NCBI GenBank assembly: GCA_025890175.1
Contig: JANPYM010000001.1
Span: 895,187 to 959,186 of the forward strand
DNA from: Ciborinia camelliae
Taxonomy: Eukaryota > Ascomycota > Leotiomycetes > Helotiales > Sclerotiniaceae
DNA: 64,000 nt
Reading direction: 5' to 3'
Below, in pieces: positions 57,609 through 64,000 of this stretch. A program made the translations under genes and the position numbers. Position 1 is the stretch's first letter; each line of letters opens with the position of its first letter. The notes under the pieces are model-generated. The model saw only the letters and a list, made by a program, of their open reading frames with translations. It was not told the origin of the DNA and did not search any database.

Positions 57609-59183
57609 GTTGAATGTGTGTTTCTATTGTTTGAGGACCGAACGGTTTTTGAGTCCGAAGTTGGTGTTGGTATCATCACGTCCCCGCATTCCTAAATACC
57701 ATGGACCGCGAATCGCATTCCATGTGCAATTAAAATTCCAATGGTTCACATTCCAGAACCGAGGCCATTTGCCATAGTTTGGGTACTGTGAGGTTTAGCT
57801 CGAGAGTGAATCAATAAATCACGAGTCTTCTGATAGGAAAACATCTCACACTCATATTAATAGTTGTATCAATTTCACACAATTATGATTGATGTCCTAG
57901 TGAGAATCTACAACCAGAATCCCCTCATCGATAGCTCTGATTATAATAAATAGTGAATTTCTTATAGCTTCGAATGAATGAAGAAATGAGAAATGTTGAT
58001 GCATCGTTCAAGATACTAGTCGATCAACCCCATCATGGTATTAGCGATAGGATGGTCAGGCATTCAGTACAGTGGATATTTTTGCTTGGACTTCAAGCGA
58101 AGGAGAACATTGAAGGAACTCAGATATTCCTATGATGTCAGGACTAGGTAGGTACCACCTAGGTATAAACTTTAAATTGAGGTCCGAGTTTTATCTGAGA
58201 TATATTATAATGTTACCTCGAAACTCAATTTCAAGATTCGATCCTTTGCCAGATACTAGGATCAATACTACGGAGTACATAGATACTAGATACCAAGATA
58301 GGTAGACTCTAGAGTACGGAGTAGTGCTTGCGCGGGGGATGTAGAAGTTCCGGGCTGTTTGTTACTCACGTACATCTAGGCCCATGCCAATATTACCTGT
58401 AGTTCAAGAGCTTCTATCTACCTAGGTACCTCGCCTGTAACTTCTAGCACGATCTCCGCACCGGGGTTTCAAACCTTCAGATACTTTCCCCATCGAAATG
58501 GTTTAGTATTATTAGGTACCGTTACCTACCGTTACATCCATGAGTAGTTGGGTAGCTAGCTCAAGGAGTGAAGATTTTGATGATGAGTGAAGAACTCTTG
58601 GTTACCTAGGTAGGTACCCAAGGTAGGTAGTAGGTAGGTAGGTATGATTCAGTGATTCAGCGATTCGGTGATCAATAATCCCGTCTGCACAACCTTATCA
58701 CATTGTCATCGTCCTGCACGGGCCATATTGGTCCAGACATTCTGCACAACACATGAAGGAGGCGGGGTAGCAGATATCCCGGTACACAAAGATCAATATA
58801 CGTTGACCTACCAGGCCGACCAAGGTAGTAGTTACAAAATGTTGATTGCAGCGGGAACTCCCTAACTAGCTCTCCAAGCTTTACCCCATTAGAATCTTGC
58901 ACTCTTTATAAAATTTTGGAGATCCTTGTCACTACGGAACCCCTTCTGTAGCTAATAATAATAGGAATTTCACTTCGATGCCCAAATACCATTGCGACTA
59001 TTTATGGGATTGCTCATTGAGCGGTCCCTCTAGACTTCAAGATATTAGCCTCGCATGTTCTGGAATCTCTTTCCCATATTTATCACATAATTACCATTTT
59101 ATTTTGTCTATGTTAACCCCAGACGTTTGGAGATGGACATTTTCAATCTTCAAAGCTTTTGGCGGGATTGAATATGCTGAACA
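57609..59183. other. Divergent intergenic region
   Basis: Promoters of the cysteine-rich gene and the phytochrome gene. GGTA/TACC tracts and TACCTAGGTA palindromes lie at 58419-58428 and 58603-58612. No gene is seen. Confidence 0.55.
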
Positions 59184-62100
59184 ATGTCCAATATAGACCC
59201 AACGCCTTCCAAGCCGGTGGTGTTCCCATCGGTTGAAGAGCTCACAGTCGAACGGGTATTTCCTATTCGAAATCTTGTTGGTGGGAGAGATATCGATGCT
59301 GGAACAAGCTCGCAGAATATCGACGATGTTCCTCCATACACTCCAAGCCGTCGAAATTCCGCCTCCACGCAAGAACCTCAAGATAGAGCAGAAAATGTGA
59401 ACAAGTGCCACACCGATGACCCAAACGAATTGAACTTCTATCCCCCGCCTTATCCCCCTATACCTCCCCATGATAAAATTCGCAAACTACCTCAAGATCC
59501 TACAGAAGACGATTCATCAGGAAATCGCAGGAATGAAAAGACATCCGAGTATGGAAACAATAGGAATATATCGCAACGTGCACAATTGGTTCCTTCAAAA
59601 TCTGGCCCTCCAGGTATTGCACCAGGCAAACCTGTGAGCACCGAGGAGCAGGCATTCTACAAATGTGAAGATGAACCTATACATATTCCAGGAGCAATTC
59701 AACAATATGGGGCATTGATCGCCTTGAGATACAACGATAATGGGAATCTAGTCCCCCGAATTGCCAGCGAGAATACGTTTAAGATATTGAAATATACCCC
59801 GGAGCAATTGTTAACTCTCAATTCTTTTCTTGACGTCCTTGGCGTGGACGTTCGTGAAGATTTCATCGCACGAGTGGATCACGCTCTTCGAACTGCCAGC
59901 AAAAAACAATTTTCTGATACGAATTTGGATATTTTCTCCATGTCAGTTGTTGCACACACGGGATTGGTGAATCTCTGGTGCGCAATCCATATATCCAAAG
60001 CCACTGATGATTTGATCATCTGCGAATTCGAAGAATTTTCTGACAACATATTCCATTCTCATGGACTTCACACTATGACAGATTTACCCAAAACACCAAC
60101 GCGAACGATAGACAATGATACAGTACTTGGAGAGCGGCTGAAAAGTATCTCTAGTGGAAGTCAACCGCTACGTGTCCTGCAGATTGCCAAACGAAAAGAA
60201 AGATACGCTGTTGGTTCCCTGGAGGTGTTCAATGCTATGACACAGGCACAAGAACAACTTGCTGCATGTACTTCCGTTCAGAAGCTTCAAGATGTCGTGG
60301 TGGGCCTCATATTCGATTTAACAGGCTTTCATCGAGTCATGTTCTACCGATTTGATTCCGCCAAAAATGGATGCGTGGAGGCTGAGTTAGTGAACCCTAA
60401 AGCTAGTGATGAAATCTTCAGAGGATTGCATTTTCCAGGTTCGTTTTCGATTAGAATGCCCCTTTTCTCGTTTTGCATTGACCAACAATAATTTCCACAT
60501 GGTAGCTTCGGATATCCCTAAGCAAGCTCGCGATTTATACAAAATTAACAGGATTCGAATACTATATGACCGAGATGAAGAAACTGCACGACTAGTAAGC
60601 ATGTTTTCCATCATTTGGCTGGTTGTTGTGTAAGAAAGGCGATATGTGTTTTTTGGGCCATGCATCAGAAGCCTGACTGCTCAATTTCGCCGACGCAGTC
60701 CCACCACGTTTCAAGATTTGGAAGGCTTGCCTGCCCAAACGTGATTCGAGCTTTGAACTCGAGCTGTCTTGAAACCTTGTGGGATAGGACCTTCAAATAG
60801 TCCCAGTTGATTTTGAGGGTCATAAGCAGAACTTTGAAGTGGTCATTGTCTAATAACGTGTTGATACTGAAGAAATCCCCGAATTTTCCATACTGACCAA
60901 CTAACAGGTCTGTCGTGACCATTCCGATTTTGAAAAGCCCCTGGACCTGACACATGCCTACTTACGGGCCATGTCACCACTTCATATAAAGTATCTTTCG
61001 AATATGGGAGTACGTTCAACAATGTCAATCTCTATTGTAATTGACGGTGATCTCTGGGGATTGGTGGCATGCCATGGATATGGCAATAATGGTATTCGTG
61101 TAACTCTACCAATGCGCGAACTAGCCAGAAATATTGGAGAGTGTGCTTCAACAAATATTGAACGGTTATTGATGCAGCAACGAATTCAAGCTCGCAAAGC
61201 ACCAACTCAGAACCCAGGGAAAACTCCTTCCAGTTTCATTGCGGCATCCTCCGATGACTTGCTACGAGTTTTCGATGCCGACTTCGGTCTTCTCAACATT
61301 CAGGACGAAGCACGAGCTGTTGGGAAACTTCGCCCCTATCGCGAGGCCTTGGCAATTCTTGCATACCTACAGTCTCGACACTTCACCGAAATATTTGCTA
61401 CGCACAATATCGCGAAAGACTTGCCAAACCTGAAGGACCCACCAGGAATTAATTCTATAGCTGGTATACTCGTCATACCTCTCAGCATTGGCGGAAATGA
61501 CTTTTTGGTTTTCTTCAGAAGAGGTCAACTACGCGAAGTCAGGTGGGCGGGTAATCCTTACGAGAAAATCAAGAGGACTGATGGTCAGTATTTAGAACCG
61601 AGAAGTAGTTTTAGGCGCTGGACAGAGACTATCAAAGGCATTTCTAAAACATGGAACACGGATGACTTCGAGACTGCATCTGTGCTAAGTCTCCTGTATG
61701 GAAGGTTCATTGAAATTTGGCGACAGAAGGAATCAACAGGATACAATCGAATGACTCGTCTTCTAATTAAAAACACTAGTCATGAAGCAAGAACACCACT
61801 TAACGCCGTGATAAACTATCTCGAAATGGCACTTGAAGACAAAATCGAAACCCCAACTCGCGAGTTGTTAGAAAAGGCCCACGAAGCTTCAAGATCGTTG
61901 ATCTATGTCATTGATGACCTCCTGAAACTCACCAAAGCCGAAAATGGCCCTGTCAATTCAATCAAAGATATTTTCGACCTTTCAGCTACAGTCTCTGAAG
62001 TCATATCAGCTTTTCAAAAAGAAGCAGTTCGGAAGAGCCTAGATTTGACCGTCACCATCCATCAAGGCATCCCAGAAATGGTCAAGGGCGATGCTGCTCG

Positions 62101-63353
62101 ATTGCGACAGGTTATATCTAATCTTATGAGTAACGCGTTTCAAAACTCCGTTGCTGGTGGTGTCAAAATCGACATTCGGCCTCTGCAGATATGGCCGAAG
62201 AGTACTGTGATTTCTATCACTGTTCAAGATATGGGTCCCGGAATGTCGGAATCACAACTCGATGAGTTGTTCCAGGAGTTTGAACAAATACTGGACAAGA
62301 CAAATGAACCTTCTCCCACTAAGGCATCACAAGCATCGGTTGATGTGAGAGAGACTCTCGGTCTTGGTCTTGCTGTAGTAGCTAGATACGTTCGCAACTC
62401 TAATGGCCAAATTCGAGTACATAGCGAGGTAGGCAAAGGTACAATATTTGGCATTGAGTTGCCTTTTGAACACGCTCCAATTGCATCAGATATTCACGAG
62501 CCATCGATAAACAATAAGGGAAAATACATGCGTTCATTATCTGAAACTGGGAGTATCTATGATGGGATCGATAGGATAAATTCTAGCTCTGCGCTTTCCA
62601 CTCTTGAGGGCACCCCACTAGCAACCCCAATTGAGGAAGGTTCATCTATTGGGACATCATTCTTTGATCTCGCAGTTCTTCCGAAAGACGAACCTGTGGG
62701 TGTATCAACTGCGAGACGAAGGTCAAGCCAACCCTCGTTAACCACCCTGGATACTACATCACCGAAGAAGCCACTTTCGATCTTAATAGCAGAGGATAAT
62801 CCTATCAACGCGAAACTTCTACATAGAAGACTCGTCAAGCTTGCACATAAAGTTGAAATTGCAAACGACGGGCAATCGTGTTATGATTACTTTAGGTCTA
62901 AAAAGAACGGGGTTGATATTATTTTGATGGACCTACAGGTGTGTTATTTGCTCTTCAAATATCAGTGTATACTGAACAATCGATAGATGCCTCTCGTGGA
63001 CGGTGTTATGGCGACGAGAATGATACGCCACTTTGAGAGGAACCCCCCTGAATTACATGAAGCAAGAAAGAGAGTTCCTATCATTGCGGTTTCAGCCTCG
63101 CTTACTGAGGAGAATCGATTTGATTACGTTGAAGCCGGGTATGTATAGATATACTTTCTTTTCGGTTTCTTCCCCCATTTCATTTTTACAAAATTGAACA
63201 CTAACGGTTTTTAGCTTCGATGGCTGGATTCTAAAGCCTATCAATTTCAGCCGCCTGGACCTTCTTCTACAGGGCTTAAGTAATTCTCAGCTCAAACAAC
63301 AAGCTCTTTATTTTCCGGGAATGTGGGAACAAGGTGGATGGTTCTTGCTTTAA
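59184..63353 (+). CDS. Fungal phytochrome hybrid histidine kinase
   Basis: Five exons: 59184-60438, 60506-60594, 60908-62938, 62987-63138 and 63215-63353, giving 1221 aa. It is a red/far-red light sensor. After a disordered Pro-rich N terminus come PAS (about 155-270), with the bilin-attachment Cys161 in YKCEDEPIHIPG; GAF (about 342-520), with SDIPKQARDLY; PHY (about 540-715, FFRRGQLREVRWAGNP); HisKA with His740 in SHEARTPLNA; HATPase (about 839-940; RLRQVISNLMSNA, DMGPGM, LGLGLAV); and a response-regulator receiver (about 1073-1190; AEDN, phospho-acceptor Asp1123 in LMDLQMPLVDG). All catalytic residues are present. Introns are 67 (GTTCGT donor), 313, 48 and 76 nt. Homologous fungal kinases sense light and heat in cytoplasm and nucleus and feed the HOG pathway. 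Confidence 0.94.
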
Positions 63354-64000
63354 GTGTCACGTTTTTGTTTTAAGTGCCAGAAAATGAGGCATATATGCGT
63401 TAATCTGAGCGCTGCATATGTCATGTTTGTTCGAAAATGATTTGGAGGTATTGGGCGTTGATTGAACTTTACTTTTGCTCGCCCTACGGCATCGGGATTG
63501 TCTGTTCCCTGGCTCAGGGCACTCTACTCGTTGGGTTAATAGTGGGGTTGGGCCTATCGCAGTATAACAATACGCTCAACAATGTGGAAGAGAAAGAGAT
63601 ATGAAATGGCGTATGGAGTATAAACTGCATAGTATGATGCAGACTCTCGATGAATGATACCATCCTGAATACTGGAGAACAGGTTTGGAATTCAAACATC
63701 TCAAGAACGATGAATCTCATAGTCTCCTGTGGGCCATAATCCTTGAGCTTGCTATACAGAGGAGATATGGCACTCTTGAATAACTGGGAATTCGATTCGG
63801 ATTTCCTTACATAGAAGAAACTATGATTAAATCAGGATGAATTTTGAGGCAAAGACTATTGAAATTTATCATGACTCGAAGTAAATTAGTATACTAGTAG
63901 TGGTGGGGCCCCTACTAAATAAATCAAAAGCTCCACATACAGTCCAGTAAAGGCACGTTCTAAGTCGACGTCTGCGATTGTGTTACTATTCATGTGAACA
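63354..64000. other. Right-edge flank downstream of the phytochrome gene
   Basis: 3' UTR and flanking DNA of the phytochrome gene. No gene is recognised before the window ends. Confidence 0.5.

Noticed and set aside
1..64000. CRISPR arrays, bacterial operons, rRNA genes or intact transposons
   Set aside because: No regularly spaced repeats, rRNA-like segments, terminal inverted repeats with transposase, or reverse-transcriptase motifs were seen in this eukaryotic sequence.

Overview
The window is nuclear DNA of a filamentous ascomycete. Genes carry many short GT-AG introns (mostly 45-120 nt, with CTAAC/CTGAC-like branch sites). The gene set (fungal phytochrome kinase, oleate delta-12 desaturase, MSN2/SEB1-type zinc finger, RRN3, PRP28) and the long intergenic spacers suggest a leotiomycete, plausibly Sclerotiniaceae such as Botrytis or Sclerotinia. 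The genus is an inference from protein resemblance; I could not search a database. All exon coordinates are my own splice reconstructions. Reading phase was checked across every junction of the genes reported as intact.

Layout. 1-0.9 kb: 3' end of a gene with a Pro/Ser/Glu-rich tail. 2.3-3.7 kb: delta-12 fatty acid desaturase (-). 4.25 kb: a 10-N gap whose two flanks are the same 33 bases. 6.8-10.3 kb: divergent pair, mitoribosomal mL59 (-) and spliceosomal helicase PRP28 (+). 10.3-23.5 kb: gene-poor stretch with a decayed PAQR/hemolysin-III family pseudogene (14.45-15.28 kb), an AT-rich island and simple repeats. 23.5-25.6 kb: C2H2 stress regulator. 26.5-29 kb: DPH6 diphthamide synthetase. 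29.7-30.6 kb: HPP membrane protein. 31-31.9 kb: TGS1 (-). 32.7-33.06 kb: possible small spliced gene (-).

33.2-37.7 kb is a compact housekeeping cluster of alternating strands: GRASP (+), OST2 (-), TMEM14-like (+), CMC2 (-) and prefoldin subunit 2 (+). 40.8-41.9 kb: HAP3/NF-YB (+). 42.7-44.8 kb: RRN3 (+). 45.5-46.6 kb: NmrA-like gene (-) with an in-frame TGA. 47.8-48.8 kb: proteasome alpha subunit PRE10 (-). 50.4-51.4 kb: unknown 275-aa protein (+). 53.8-54.3 kb: BTB pseudogene (-). 55.0-55.8 kb: intact BTB gene (-). 56.4-57.6 kb: secreted protein with three cysteine-rich, knottin-like modules (-). 59.2-63.4 kb: phytochrome hybrid histidine kinase (+).

The genes do not form a dedicated pathway. 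Most are housekeeping (splicing, snRNA capping, rRNA transcription, translation-factor modification, proteasome, N-glycosylation, Golgi, mitochondria). The accessory material is the secreted cysteine-rich protein, the BTB gene and its pseudogene, the NmrA-like gene and the PAQR relic. The best candidates for something undescribed are the three-module cysteine-rich secreted protein, the BTB pair, and the palindromic TACCTAGGTA clusters that recur between genes.
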